From Pseudomonas sp. 7SR1 (GTDB taxonomy: Bacteria > Pseudomonadota > Gammaproteobacteria > Pseudomonadales > Pseudomonadaceae), in contig NZ_LT707064.1 of NCBI RefSeq assembly GCF_900156465.1, positions 372,001-436,000 of the forward strand: DNA of 64,000 nucleotides, in the 5' to 3' direction. How positions within the stretch are numbered: position 1 is the first letter of the stretch; each line of letters opens with the position of its first letter. Position numbers and translations under genes: made by a program. Below the pieces are notes generated by a model that was not told the DNA's origin, did no database searches, and worked only from the letters and a program-made list of their open reading frames with translations. Of the stretch, positions 42,921 to 52,856 are shown one piece after another.

Positions 42921-43691
42921 CTACTGCAACGGCAGCAGCGGTAGCTGTGCCAGCCGACGGTAGCCGCCGCGCATCAGCGCCTCGCCACGGCGCACCAGCC
43001 GCCGCACGCGGGCGCGCAAGGCGCTGTCCTTGTGCCAGTCGGCCGCAACGGCATCCGCGCCGAACAGCCCTTCAGCCACTTCGCGCAAGGATGCACCGGC
43101 TAGGTTCGCGTCGAGCGCCTGCAAAGTGTGCAGTTCCAGCACCGCGGCTGGCGTGGGCCGGGAACGGGCCGCCGCCGCAGGCGTGGCTGCCGTGGCTGCG
43201 GCTAGAGCGTCCAGCTCGGCCGCGAGCGTGCGATAGCGCGCGCAGGGCGTGGCGCAGGCACGGATGGCGTAGAGGTAGGCCATGCCGTCTTCCAGGCCCG
43301 GCGCAAGCGCGAGCCGCAGGCAGCAGCCGGGCCAGTGCGACACCAGCACCAGGCGCTTGCCATCGTGGATCAGTTGCTTGCGCCCAGGCACGCGCCAGAA
43401 CTCGAAGGCATGGGCCTCGGGCGGTGGGTCGGCATCCGGGTAAAGTTGCACCACGGCATCGTGATCGGGGAACCAGGCCGGATGTGCGTCGCGCGCATCC
43501 AAGGCCGGATCTTCCAGCAGGCGTACGCCCCACGCCTGCGCTGCGTCCGGCCGGCGACGACGGCGCAGCCAGTCGAGCCGATAGCCGGGATTTCTGCGCA
43601 GGTATTCCCACGCCAGCGCGGGGCGGTCAAGGTGCAGGATGTAGAGATACGCGGCGGTTGGATACCAGCTTTCGTCGTTGCGATCAGTCAC
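42921..43691 (-). CDS. DUF2285 domain-containing protein
   Basis: A 256-residue protein of the DUF2285 family of ICE and symbiosis-island proteins; DUF2285 members related to FseA act as regulators of excision. The N-terminal transcriptional-regulator-like part (WYPTAAYLYILHLDRPALAWEYLRRNPGYR) and the C-terminal DUF2285 part (SLREVAEGLFGADAVAADWHKDSALRARVRRLVRRG) are both present. It could activate excision genes; this is known for other ICEs, not shown here. Confidence 0.82.
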   Translation of the reverse strand: MTDRNDESWYPTAAYLYILHLDRPALAWEYLRRNPGYRLDWLRRRRRPDAAQAWGVRLLEDPALDARDAHPAWFPDHDAVVQLYPDADPPPEAHAFEFWRVPGRKQLIHDGKRLVLVSHWPGCCLRLALAPGLEDGMAYLYAIRACATPCARYRTLAAELDALAAATAATPAAAARSRPTPAAVLELHTLQALDANLAGASLREVAEGLFGADAVAADWHKDSALRARVRRLVRRGEALMRGGYRRLAQLPLLPLQ

Positions 43692-44034
43692 GACAGAACC
43701 TCCCTGTTCTTGGGGGACGTCGCCACGGATTCCAGCGTGCGGGAGCTATCGAATCGCCATCAGGTCGTCATCAAAATCGGGCTAAGCTGTGCGAGTGGTT
43801 GTCAAGACCGTATGGCTCCCGTGCGTTGCGGAAATCGTCAGAATGCGACGGCTGCGCAACCCGGAACGGTGCGCTGCACTGGTTACGGTGCCGCGTCCTG
43901 CGTCAAAGATCAGGACTGTTTAGAACAGGGTCGCACCACTTCAGTGCAAGAATGCGGACTCAGACCCGTCCGGTCTTGAGTAAGACTGAAATAGTCACGA
44001 TGCGCCCCGGCCGGCTAGGCTGCGTAGGCTTTCA
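43692..44034. other. Gene-free spacer between DUF2285 and DUF2958 genes
   Basis: No ORF with a credible start is seen on either strand. The stretch probably carries the promoter of the DUF2285-HTH-repA set on the minus strand, but I cannot point to -35/-10 boxes with confidence. Confidence 0.35.
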
Positions 44035-44385
44035 TCAGTCCGTGATCGCACCGTTCTCTTGCGCCATCCGGACGTACTCCGACAGCGGGCGCACTGCCTG
44101 GAAATACCGATCCCGCCGCACGGGCAGTTCGCGCGGCCCGGCGATGCCCGCCAGGTCGGACAGCTTGACCGTCCCAAGGGAAGGCATACCGATACCGAGG
44201 TCGATCAGGCCGTAGGCTGTGTCGCCATCCGCAGGATCGAGCGACACCAGCAGCCAAGTCACATGCGCGTCCGGGGTGAACAGGCGCACCACGGGCAGCG
44301 GGTCTAGCCGCTGCCCAGCGGCGAGCGCCGCCCCGTGGGCCAGCAGCCGGGCGCGTTCATCAGCGGTGAGAAGCGGCAGGGTCAT
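44035..44385 (-). CDS. DUF2958 domain-containing protein
   Basis: A 116-residue protein of the DUF2958 family (LLTADERARLLAHGAAL, VRLFTPDAHVTWLLVSLDP, GLIDLGIGMPSLGTVKLSDL), common on ICEs and plasmids, function unknown. ATG 44385 gives the family length. It is divergent from the XRE regulator. Confidence 0.85.
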   Translation of the reverse strand: MTLPLLTADERARLLAHGAALAAGQRLDPLPVVRLFTPDAHVTWLLVSLDPADGDTAYGLIDLGIGMPSLGTVKLSDLAGIAGPRELPVRRDRYFQAVRPLSEYVRMAQENGAITD

Positions 44386-44650
44386 AGGCAGCCTCTCCAC
44401 GTAACCGAGGATGCACGGATGCGCTTTGGCGTCGAAGCGCAGAACCGCCGAAAGGCATCCGTGCATTCGTGTGGAAGGACGCATGCGCAAACCATCGAAT
44501 CCGTAGAGGAACAGAAGCGCCGAGGCGGAATTGTCGGAAGCCGGAAAGACACGGATGCGATTCCCCGGTTCTGTCGAAATCCGCTTCTGCGGATTTCCGT
44601 AAAAGCAAGAAAGCGGGCCTTTCAGCCATGAATGAACACTATAGATTGTA

Positions 44651-44662
44651 GCCCTATAGGGC
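44651..44662. promoter_or_regulatory. Palindrome upstream of the XRE regulator
   Basis: The perfect 12-bp palindrome GCCCTATAGGGC follows TATAGATT and precedes the XRE gene by about 40 bases; it is a likely autoregulatory operator. The rest of 44386-44704 has no gene and should hold the divergent promoters. Confidence 0.55.
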
Positions 44663-44704
44663 GCAATGGGCTGTCATCTTGGTTTTTATGGGGAAACCAA
44701 GTTA

Positions 44705-44992
44705 GTGACAACGAAACACTCATTGGCAACGGCAATACGGACAGTCAGGAAGGCGCGAGGCCTGAGCCAGGAAGCGTTCTCCGACGTGTCCAGCCGCACC
44801 TATATGAGTACGCTGGAGCGCGACTTGAAAAGCCCGACCCTGCACAAGCTGACCGAGCTGTGCGAGGTCATGGAAGTGCATCCGCTGACGTTGCTGACGC
44901 TGGCGTATGCCGGCGACGACACGCACAAGGCCGACGAACTGCTGGCGCGGGTACGCCAGGAGTTTGAGACCGTGCTGAAAGAACGCGACTGA
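44705..44992 (+). CDS. XRE-family regulator
   Basis: A 95-residue Cro/C1-type HTH protein (LATAIRTVRKARGLSQEAFSD, then YMSTLERDLKSPTLHKLTEL). I prefer GTG 44705, which gives the usual N-terminus TTKHSLATAIR; an in-frame ATG at 44666 would put the operator very near the start. It is the only plus-strand core gene of the maintenance block. Confidence 0.82.
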   Translation: MTTKHSLATAIRTVRKARGLSQEAFSDVSSRTYMSTLERDLKSPTLHKLTELCEVMEVHPLTLLTLAYAGDDTHKADELLARVRQEFETVLKERD

Positions 44993-45281
44993 ATGCCGCA
45001 AGCGGAGCGCGCAGCGCCGCAGGCGCGAAGGCGTGAGGGATTGAAGCCGCATGGCCGTGACGGCTTGCCGGCACGGGGCTCAGCCCGAAAACCCGGCGGC
45101 GCAACGCGCCGACACGCCATCCTGTTCCTGCCGCCACGGGCTTCGAGCCATCCGACCATCGCCAATGCGATGCCGGGCCTGAACATGCCAAGCATCGGGC
45201 GACTGCCGAAACCCTGTGCGTGCGGTGCTGCGATCAGCAGCACGCACCCCGCCGCAATGGGCGGGGCGCGGCGGGCGGCCG

Positions 45282-45596
45282 TCAGGCCGCCTTGGGCTTG
45301 CTGCGCGACCAGATCAGTTCGTGCGCGCCATCCTCGTTCCCGATCAGGCGGGCATAGACCGTCGCGGGGAACGAGGGATCGTCGATGGAAACCGACAGGT
45401 ATTCCCGCCCGGCCTCGCTGGTCTTCTTCCATGCCGCGCCGATCTCGTGGCCGGCCGCCTGAAGTTGGAAGTCCGGGGCGCTTTCGTTCTCGCCCTTGTC
45501 GTTGGGAACCAGCTTGACCTTGACGTTGAGGGTCAGGGTGCGAAGCGTGCCGGTGAAGCCGTCTTTCTCTGCGGTGAAGGTGCCGATGTTAGCCAT
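45282..45596 (-). CDS. DUF736 domain-containing protein
   Basis: A 104-residue protein of the DUF736 family (MANIGTFTAEKDGFTGTLRTLTLNVK), near-universal on alpha- and beta/gamma-proteobacterial plasmids and ICEs. Function unknown; structure suggests a small beta protein. The neighbour upstream is a long gene-free stretch. Confidence 0.9.
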   Translation of the reverse strand: MANIGTFTAEKDGFTGTLRTLTLNVKVKLVPNDKGENESAPDFQLQAAGHEIGAAWKKTSEAGREYLSVSIDDPSFPATVYARLIGNEDGAHELIWSRSKPKAA

Positions 45597-46404
45597 GATG
45601 AATTTCCTTTCGGTTGAACAGGGTTCGCGCCCATCGCGTCCTGTTGTGATCCGACTGGCGGGGGACGGGCTGGCTGCACCGCTTGCGGGCGCAACGGAGT
45701 GGAGCGCCTGGAAGCGAAAAGAATTTGACCCGCGAGGAATGCGCGCAGCGCAGGGGAAATTGTTTTCACTGGAAGGTTGCAGTCATAGAAGCCCGGCCAC
45801 CGCCAGGATTCACAAACAGACAGGACGCCTTAGGCCGACCCGCTCCGAAAGGAACATGGCCGACTCGGCTCCGCGCGTGACGGCTTCACCGGCCTGCGCC
45901 CTGACACGGGCAAGGACAACGCCCAGCGACAAGGTGAAAGCGCCCCTGCCGTAGCTTGCGGCCTAGTGCTTGAGGCGTGGCGTGGAAGCTCCATTGCAGG
46001 GCCGGGCGGCGTGTCGGTGAACCGTCCTTCGTGACGTACAGGCGACGAACCGCCAGCGTCGAGGACGGCACGCTTCCGTACAACCTGCCGCAGCAAACCG
46101 GGGCGTAGCCCCACAAGTCCAGCCCATTGCGGCGGGGCGAATTCGGAATGCCGTCGGCGCTGTGCGCCGACGCACTTATGGGCTTCGAGGGTTTCCCGCG
46201 CACAAGGCCACTTGTGCGCGGCCCCTTCGCCGTCTGCCCGAAGGCGGCGAAGGGGCGTTCTGGCTTTGGGCCTTGAAACCGGGCGCGGCCACCGCCGCTC
46301 CCGGTTTTTTGACCATCGGCCCCAGGGCGGAACGGCCTGGGGCCGATGCTGATGGAACAGCGAAGCGCCCCGGCCGGAACCGGGGCGCTCGGTGGTAGCG
46401 AAGG
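45597..46404. other. Gene-free region with four consecutive stem-loops
   Basis: No credible gene lies between DUF736 and parB. Bases 46221-46389 hold four perfect or near-perfect hairpins: 12-bp arms at 46221-46232/46245-46256, 7-bp arms at 46277-46283/46300-46306 followed by TTTT, 13-bp arms at 46314-46326/46336-46348 and 10-bp arms at 46364-46373/46380-46389. They follow the parB stop and could act as terminators, RNA stabilisers or partition sites. Confidence 0.6.
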
Positions 46405-48474
46405 TCACGCGGCGAGTGCGTGGGCCTGCTGCTCGTCGTCGTTGTCGATGGCTTCCGGCTCGTCGTCTGTCACGGCCTGCGGCGCATCCTGCGCCGTGGT
46501 GTCGTCGGTGCTTTCGGTCTTGAAGATGGCGGGCATCCAGCCGGTGCCATCCGTCAGCCGTTCGGCTTCGCTGGCAATGTCGGCCTTCTTCAACTTCGCC
46601 AGCCGGGTGACGTGCGCCGGGGCGTACTGCTCCACGGCTTGCAGAATCGCGGCCTTCGGGATGTGCTGGAAATAGCCTTCGCTGGTGGGCTTCCACCATG
46701 CGGCCATGTCCAGCCCCACGGCCTGCGCCAGTTCCGCGCCGGGTTGCTGCTGTGCAGCGCGGGGCGTCACCACGTCCACCGTGACGGCCACGCATACCGC
46801 CAGCAGCCGCACCAGTTCATCCTGCGACTTCGCCAGCAGCACGGCGAACAGTTCGGCGCTGTCCTCCGGCAAACCTTCGCCTGCTACCTGCTGCAACTCG
46901 CGCAGCGCCACGGCGGCGGGCGAATCCGGTATGTCCGGGGCGATGCCTTCCAGCCGGTCTTTCACGGTCAGGCGCACGCCCAGCGGCAGGTCGTGGCCGT
47001 AGTGGCTGTCCTGCAAGACGGTCTGCACCATGCCATGCACCAGCGCGGCCAGCGCCACTTGCGGATGCCGGGCGACTTCGATTTGCAGCGCGGCGGTGCG
47101 GTGGGCGCTCAACCGCTGCGCCAGCTTGTCGGACATGGCGGCGGTCTTGGGCTGCGCGTCGTCGTCTCCGTCCTCGCCTTCGTCGTCGTTCTCGGCTTCG
47201 CTGCCGAAACCCTGCCGCAGCCGCTCCAGCGTGCGCAGCGCCTTGGCTTCGGCTTCGCGCAGCAGCCCGCGATGCACCACGGCATCGCCGTTGCGGTCAA
47301 TGGTGACGATGGCACCGGCTGCGGCCTTCACGGTCGCGCCGTAGTCCTGCAAGCCATCTTCCAGCGCCTGCAACTGCTCGCCCAGGGCTTCGCCTTCTTC
47401 CTGCAAGGCGTCGGCCTTTTCCTCGTCGTCAGCGTCCAGCGCGTCATCCACGGCTGCGGCCAGTTCGTGCAGCTTGGTTTGCAGCTTTTCGATGCGCTGC
47501 GCTTCGCGCTTGCTCGGTTCGCGCCGTTCCCTCGGCGCACGCTGGAAGGCGTGCAGGTCGGCATGAGTCAAGGCGGGGGTGGCATCCACCCACGCCCAGC
47601 CTTCGGCCTTCACCTCGGCGGCGATGCCTGCCAGCTTGTCCTGTGCCAGCCGTTCCAGCAGCGCAGCATCGGTCAGATACACGCCCGCATCGCCTTCTGC
47701 GAACAGGTCGCGGCGAATGCCGCCGCCTGCGGCTTCGTAGGTGTCCAGCTCCACGAAACACACCAGCGGATGCCGGTAGGCGTCAATCTCCCGCTCGGTG
47801 AGGCGGTCGCGCAATTGGGAAGGGTTGCGCTGCCACGTCGGCGCATCGTAGAACGCGGTTTCCTGCGCGGCATGGTCGTCAGTGATGACAAGGGCCATCA
47901 ACTGATCGAGCGTCACGGCTTCGGCGCGGTAGTCGGCCAGCAGGCGCGGTGACACGTTCGCCAGCTTCAAGCGGCGATGCACCACCAGCGGGGACACGCT
48001 GAAATCGGCGGCTATGTCCTCGATGGGTCGGCCTTCGGCCACCAGCGCGGCGAATGCCTCGAACTGGTCGGCGGGGTGCATAGCTTCGCGCTGCACGTTC
48101 TCGGTAAGGCTGGCCGTGCGGGCGGTGCCATCGACCACCAGCAGGCAAGGCACGTTCCATTCCTTGCTGATGCGGCGTTTCTTCGCCAACAGCTTCAACG
48201 CGGCCAGCCTGCGGCCACCGGCCACCACTTCGTAATGCTCGCCATCGGCGGCGGCAATGACGATGAGGTTTTGCAGCAGGCCGACACGCTGGATAGAAGC
48301 GGCCAATTCGGGAATGGACATGCGCGGGGTCTTGCGCACGTTGCGCCCGGTCGGACGCGACACCAGCCGCGACAGCGGAACCAAAATCAGGTTCTTGGTC
48401 GGGTCAGCGGCTTCCAGCGGGACAGCGGCGGCGGCAGTGACGGCGCGGGCTTCGGTTTGGGTGATGGCTTTCAT
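46405..48474 (-). CDS. parB: ParB/RepB-family partition protein
   Basis: A 689-residue ParB homologue, about twice the usual size. The ParB nuclease-like N-domain (SIQRVGLLQNLIV, VVAGGRRLAALKLL, LTENVQREAMHPADQ) and the central HTH (IEDIAADFSVSPLVVHRRLKLANVS) cover residues 40-210; the long acidic C-terminal extension with coiled coil (LHELAAAVDDALDADDEEKADAL) is typical of the Tn4371-type ICE family. It may serve partition or regulation. Confidence 0.9.
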   Translation of the reverse strand: MKAITQTEARAVTAAAAVPLEAADPTKNLILVPLSRLVSRPTGRNVRKTPRMSIPELAASIQRVGLLQNLIVIAAADGEHYEVVAGGRRLAALKLLAKKRRISKEWNVPCLLVVDGTARTASLTENVQREAMHPADQFEAFAALVAEGRPIEDIAADFSVSPLVVHRRLKLANVSPRLLADYRAEAVTLDQLMALVITDDHAAQETAFYDAPTWQRNPSQLRDRLTEREIDAYRHPLVCFVELDTYEAAGGGIRRDLFAEGDAGVYLTDAALLERLAQDKLAGIAAEVKAEGWAWVDATPALTHADLHAFQRAPRERREPSKREAQRIEKLQTKLHELAAAVDDALDADDEEKADALQEEGEALGEQLQALEDGLQDYGATVKAAAGAIVTIDRNGDAVVHRGLLREAEAKALRTLERLRQGFGSEAENDDEGEDGDDDAQPKTAAMSDKLAQRLSAHRTAALQIEVARHPQVALAALVHGMVQTVLQDSHYGHDLPLGVRLTVKDRLEGIAPDIPDSPAAVALRELQQVAGEGLPEDSAELFAVLLAKSQDELVRLLAVCVAVTVDVVTPRAAQQQPGAELAQAVGLDMAAWWKPTSEGYFQHIPKAAILQAVEQYAPAHVTRLAKLKKADIASEAERLTDGTGWMPAIFKTESTDDTTAQDAPQAVTDDEPEAIDNDDEQQAHALAA

Positions 48475-48553
48475 GGTGATAACTCCTAACGGTTAGAGAT
48501 GCAGCAGCGAGGGATGCGGCAAGGGCTGCTGCCTGCCCCTGCCGCGTGGGGAA

Positions 48554-49384
48554 TCAGGCTTTCAATTGGCGCAGGCCATCGGCCAGCATCCAGAGGGCAC
48601 GATTGAGGCGCACATCGGAATCAATGCCCTGCACCGGGCGGGTTTGCTGGCGACGTCCGTTGGCGCTGCGGCCGTGCAATCCGCCTTTGGTCAGGTTTTC
48701 TTGGGTGCGGTTGAACACGCTCCACAAATCCGGGCGGCGGTCATCGAACCGGCGCGGCATCAGGATTTGGCTTTCCGTGATGGGCGCGGGCTTGTTGTCG
48801 GTGGGGTCGTACTTCAAGGCCAGCGCGGAACGGGCGAACACTTCGGCTTCGCCTTCGTCCAGCGTGATCGCGCGCATGGCGTCGCGGGAATCCTTCACCC
48901 GGTCGAAGCCGCGCAAGACTTCGTAAGCGCCTTCGATGACGTGCCCGGAAACGTCGCCTTTGTGGGGCACGCGCACATCGGCCACGGTGTCGCCGCACAC
49001 AAGGCCATTGCTGCAAACGAACCGGAACATTCCGGCCAGCATCTGATAGCTGCTCGTCCCGTCATGGGAATTGAGCAACACGATTTCATTGGCTTCCGCG
49101 CCGTTGATCTGGCTGGCGTGGCGCAGGCGCAGCATGTGTTTGGTGTGTTCGCGCTTGCCTTCATCGCGCACGCGGGTCTGGCAAACCATGAAGGGCTGGA
49201 AACCTTCTTTGCGAAGCTCGGCCAACACGGCGGAGGTGGGGATATAGGCGTACCGCTGCGAACGGCTTTCATGCGGCGCGTCCGCGAAAATGGACGGCGC
49301 TACGCGGTGAATCTGGTCATCGGTCAGCGGGTAATCGCTGCGTAGCGCGGGGGAGCGGGAAGCGAAACGGGATGCGAGTTGCAT
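48554..49384 (-). CDS. DUF932 domain-containing protein
   Basis: A 276-residue protein of the DUF932 family (phage/plasmid-related TIGR03299-like), starting at ATG 49384. Features: SRSQRYAYIPTSAVLAELRKEGF, LLNSHDGTSSYQMLAGMFRFVC, GLVCGDTV. Function unknown; the family accompanies ParB in ICE cores. The frame is open upstream, but that part is not conserved and has no start with an SD. Confidence 0.86.
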   Translation of the reverse strand: MQLASRFASRSPALRSDYPLTDDQIHRVAPSIFADAPHESRSQRYAYIPTSAVLAELRKEGFQPFMVCQTRVRDEGKREHTKHMLRLRHASQINGAEANEIVLLNSHDGTSSYQMLAGMFRFVCSNGLVCGDTVADVRVPHKGDVSGHVIEGAYEVLRGFDRVKDSRDAMRAITLDEGEAEVFARSALALKYDPTDNKPAPITESQILMPRRFDDRRPDLWSVFNRTQENLTKGGLHGRSANGRRQQTRPVQGIDSDVRLNRALWMLADGLRQLKA

Positions 49385-50060
49385 GGTCTTTCTCCTGACG
49401 AAAAGGGTTTGCTGTTCACACCGCACACCGGATTCCAAGATTCGGAGCCCAGCCTTTCGGCTGTTCTGTGCGGTTGGCACGAGGAACCCGGTTGGCCCTG
49501 TTGCCACCGTCTTTCCTGAGTTCATCGCCCGCGGCCAAAGGAGCGCGCGGACGGGGGCCGTCAAGGAAACAAGCGCAGGGTTGGTGCGGCCCGCAGCGCA
49601 GCGAGGACACGGCCCTGCGCGCCTTGACGGCACACGGAAGCGGGCTACGGTCGCGGAGAAGGTGATGAAGTCAGGGGAGACGGCTGGACATGGCAACGGC
49701 CGCCGAGATGTGCTGAACCGCACGCAAGCGCAAGCGCGCAGGCCCGGATCTGGAAGCCGGGCCGTAGGCGTCAGCCGAGCGGAGCGAGGGAACGATGGAA
49801 GCCCGAAGGGGGCGAAACCCCGAAGGGGGTTCGATGCGCAGCACGACAGCGCGACCGGCCATGTTTCTGGGCCGGGGACGCCCGGTCTTTTCAGAGAAAG
49901 CTCAGCGGTTTTGTCTCATCAGCCTTGCCTAGCCGCCGCGCCGGGTGCTGACCTACTACAACCTAGCGGTGAAAAGTATAGAAACCGTCACTATTTTCGT
50001 AACAGTACGCATCCATTACGGTACGCTAGCTACAGATACCACTGATCAAAGGGAGGGGGC
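49385..50060. other. Gene-free boundary between ICE core and defence-like island
   Basis: A GC-rich spacer with repeated CCGAAGGGGG blocks near 49804 and 49822 and small hairpins, then an AT-richer promoter-like zone (49970-50050) with near-repeats CAGTACGC and CGGTACGC before the ATPase gene. No gene recognised. Confidence 0.4.
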
Positions 50061-52727
50061 ATGGCATCTGCGAGACAGGATTTTGAACGCTTCGTGAGCT
50101 GGGTTTACCAGCCAGATAGGCAGTTTCCCGGCGATGTGCGCCGTCTAGCTACTTTGGCCCTCGCTAACTTTGACGAACTCGCAGGCACCTCACGTCAGCG
50201 AAGCCAGCGCTCCACCTTTCTGGTGGGCCTGATGCGGAGAGAGCTTGGCGGTACGGTTGAAGCGCCCCCAGCCGCCGTCGCTGAAGTAAACGCCGGTGCC
50301 TGGCCATGGGTCAGACTGCGTCACCTGACGCTTGGCCCATTTCGGGGATTCCGAGTACCTGAGCCTTTCGACCTAACTAAGCAGATCATCCTTTTCTACG
50401 GCCCCAATGGCAGCGGTAAAACCAGCCTTTGCGAAGGATTGGAGTATGCCCTTCTCGGAGATGTCGAAGAGGCCGGCAATAAACGCATTGCGGCCAGGAC
50501 GTATCTGGCAAATGTCCACGACAGGCGATTTGATCCTCCAGTCCTTAAGGCCACGGATCAACAAGGACGCGAGGTAGACGTTGCTGCAAATCTCGACACG
50601 TATCGCTTCTGTTTCATAGAAAAGAACCGAATCGACGCATTCTCAAGAATCGCTGCCCGACCCAATGCCCAGCGCGCCGAATTGATCGCCACACTCTTTG
50701 GCATGGACCAGTTCAATGAATTCGTAGGTCACTTCAACGAGAGCATCGACGGGCAGCTTGTCCTAGTCGCCGAGCGCCAAACTGCGTTGACGTTGCGCCG
50801 GAACGCGCTGAAGGCAGACCAAGCAACCGTTGATGGTGAGGCTGCTTCCTTACAAGCACTGAACGAAGAGGAATTCCTCCTAGCCAAGGAGTACGCAGTT
50901 GAACTGACATATCAAGATCTGAAACGCTTGATTGGCACTACTGAAGCTCCTGGACGTCTTCAAGAACTTGATGACATTCTGGGCGCGGTCCCTCCCAATA
51001 TTCTTGGCGTCACACGACAAGGTCTCCAGGACGCTTTCGCAGAGGCACACCGGTGCTCCCAGGAGCTCGACGAGGTCATTGATTCCCTTCGGGCCAAGAG
51101 CGACCAAGTGTCCTTCAAGGCGCTGTACAACTCTGTTCTCGCCTTACAGAAGACCGTCGGAGATCGCTGCCCTGCCTGCGACACACCACTGGCTGGAGAC
51201 ACTCATGTTGCTGCAGATCCCTTTAAGAAGGCGACCGACGGCTTGCAGCAACTTGAAGAGTTGGGCGCTCTCCAAGAACAACAGAAGGCTATCGAAGTAC
51301 AACTTGGCCAAGCCTCTCGCGCGTTGCGGCAGTTGTTCGCGCCACTCAGCACATTCATAGCTGCTCATCAAGAAGAAGAGTCAGCAGTCGGTAGATGGGC
51401 TTTGCAGCTTCCTGCGGAGCCTGGCGGTCGTTGGTGGACAGATATTTATCCCCTACCCTCCACAGACCCGCGCGGATCGCCTTCGCTGGAGGAGATCCTG
51501 GCAGTGGTGGATCGCATGACCGCGCAGGACGAAGCGTCAAGGACGGCTCAGCGAGATCGACAACCGCACATCGACGAGCGTCGGCGACTCAACGAGTTCC
51601 AGCTAAGGGTGCAAGCGCAGGATCTGAAGCGGCAACAATTGCAAGCGGATATAGATGCAGCGCGTAACCGAATCATAGCGTTCGACGAAACAAATTCCGG
51701 GCTGATCGCACAAGCGGACCAGGAGAAGCTAGATATCGCCCGCGACACGCCTTACAAGACTGCCTACGACAGATTCCTCGAAGCACTTAGATCTTATAGG
51801 GATCAACTCCCTGGCCAGCTAATGGCTGGCCTGAATGACGCCGCCAGAGATCTCTATAACGCATTCAATCGCAATGATCGCGAGGAGGACAAGCTATCAG
51901 CGCTGCATCTGCCTTTGACCGGCGATGAAAAGATCGAGATCAGCTTCCGGGGAAATCCAGGGGTTCGCGTCGATGCACTCCACGTCCTGAGCGAAGGACA
52001 TATCCGCTGTCTCGGCCTTGCCATTTTGATGTCCAAGGCGAAGAGCATCGACTGCCCGGTTATCGTTTTCGACGATGCCATCAACGCTATTGACCATGAC
52101 CATCGAGGTGGGATCCGGGAGGCGATTTTTGAAGGCGACCACTTCGCTCAAATCCAACTGATCGTCACCTGCCACAGCAACGAATTCATTAAAGACATTC
52201 AACAACACCTGCCTGCCCAGCGCAGAGGTGCGTGCCAGGTCTACCTGCTCCGACATCACGATGGCAACTATCAACCGAGAGTTACCGGTAACGTACCGAG
52301 CGCGAACTACATCGCAAAAGCCAGGGCCGCAAGGGAGGCACTCAACGACCGAGACGCGCTCGCCGCGTCCCGCCAAGCCTTAGAGATGCTGGGCGAAAAG
52401 ACTTGGCGCTGGCTTGGAAGTCATGACCAGGGAGTGCTTAATCTCATGCTGGCTGGGGTCGGTGCCGAACCTGGCTTGAGAAATCTATGCGAAGCACTGG
52501 TCAAAAAGTTGCGAGACTCCCAGACTTTCAACCATGCGAACAAAGAGCCCCTTCTTGCCGCGTATGGCCGCATCTTGGGCATTCCAGTCACCAATCTTGT
52601 CTGGACCTACCTAAACAAAGGTACTCATGAGGAGGCTGATCGGGATGACTTTGACGGGGAGCTTGTGGAGACCGTTGTCCAAACTCTTGAAGAGCTAGAC
52701 CGCCTCGATCTGCGAGGCGGACGGTAG
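50061..52727 (+). CDS. SMC/RecN-like AAA ATPase of putative defence module
   Basis: An 888-residue ABC-type ATPase. Walker A GPNGSGKT is at 114-121, the signature LSEGHIRCLGLA at 643-654, Walker B CPVIVFDDAINAID at 665-678 and the H-loop His 705 (TCHSNEF). Between the halves lie coiled coils with one CPAC (370-373), like a reduced Rad50 zinc hook. The C-terminus (TYLNKGTHEEADRDDFD) resembles the HEPN-like tails of defence ATPases. A strong GGGAGGGGG site precedes ATG. Base composition is lower in GC than the ICE core. Confidence 0.82.
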   Translation: MASARQDFERFVSWVYQPDRQFPGDVRRLATLALANFDELAGTSRQRSQRSTFLVGLMRRELGGTVEAPPAAVAEVNAGAWPWVRLRHLTLGPFRGFRVPEPFDLTKQIILFYGPNGSGKTSLCEGLEYALLGDVEEAGNKRIAARTYLANVHDRRFDPPVLKATDQQGREVDVAANLDTYRFCFIEKNRIDAFSRIAARPNAQRAELIATLFGMDQFNEFVGHFNESIDGQLVLVAERQTALTLRRNALKADQATVDGEAASLQALNEEEFLLAKEYAVELTYQDLKRLIGTTEAPGRLQELDDILGAVPPNILGVTRQGLQDAFAEAHRCSQELDEVIDSLRAKSDQVSFKALYNSVLALQKTVGDRCPACDTPLAGDTHVAADPFKKATDGLQQLEELGALQEQQKAIEVQLGQASRALRQLFAPLSTFIAAHQEEESAVGRWALQLPAEPGGRWWTDIYPLPSTDPRGSPSLEEILAVVDRMTAQDEASRTAQRDRQPHIDERRRLNEFQLRVQAQDLKRQQLQADIDAARNRIIAFDETNSGLIAQADQEKLDIARDTPYKTAYDRFLEALRSYRDQLPGQLMAGLNDAARDLYNAFNRNDREEDKLSALHLPLTGDEKIEISFRGNPGVRVDALHVLSEGHIRCLGLAILMSKAKSIDCPVIVFDDAINAIDHDHRGGIREAIFEGDHFAQIQLIVTCHSNEFIKDIQQHLPAQRRGACQVYLLRHHDGNYQPRVTGNVPSANYIAKARAAREALNDRDALAASRQALEMLGEKTWRWLGSHDQGVLNLMLAGVGAEPGLRNLCEALVKKLRDSQTFNHANKEPLLAAYGRILGIPVTNLVWTYLNKGTHEEADRDDFDGELVETVVQTLEELDRLDLRGGR

Positions 52728-52746
52728 CACTTGTTGCTGCACGCAC

Positions 52747-52856
52747 GCCTAGCCTTGGCTGGGCGTAGCTGTGTACCAAACCAGAGAGCGATTGGAGTGA
52801 CGCAGTAAACCCCATCCGATACTGGCAGACGGTTAGCAGCTTCAGTAGCTAACCGT
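52747..52856. terminator. Two stem-loops between the convergent ATPase and RES genes
   Basis: An imperfect stem at about 52747-52766 (CGCCTAGCC.../GGCTGGGCG) and a perfect 9-bp stem ACGGTTAGC (52829-52837) / GCTAACCGT (52848-52856) separate the convergent genes; the second covers the RES stop codon. They are likely terminators without long U-runs. Confidence 0.5.

Noticed and set aside
45830..46795. A 321-codon minus-strand frame overlapping the end of parB
   Set aside because: It runs out of frame through parB and then through the hairpin region; composition is Arg/Pro-rich noise.
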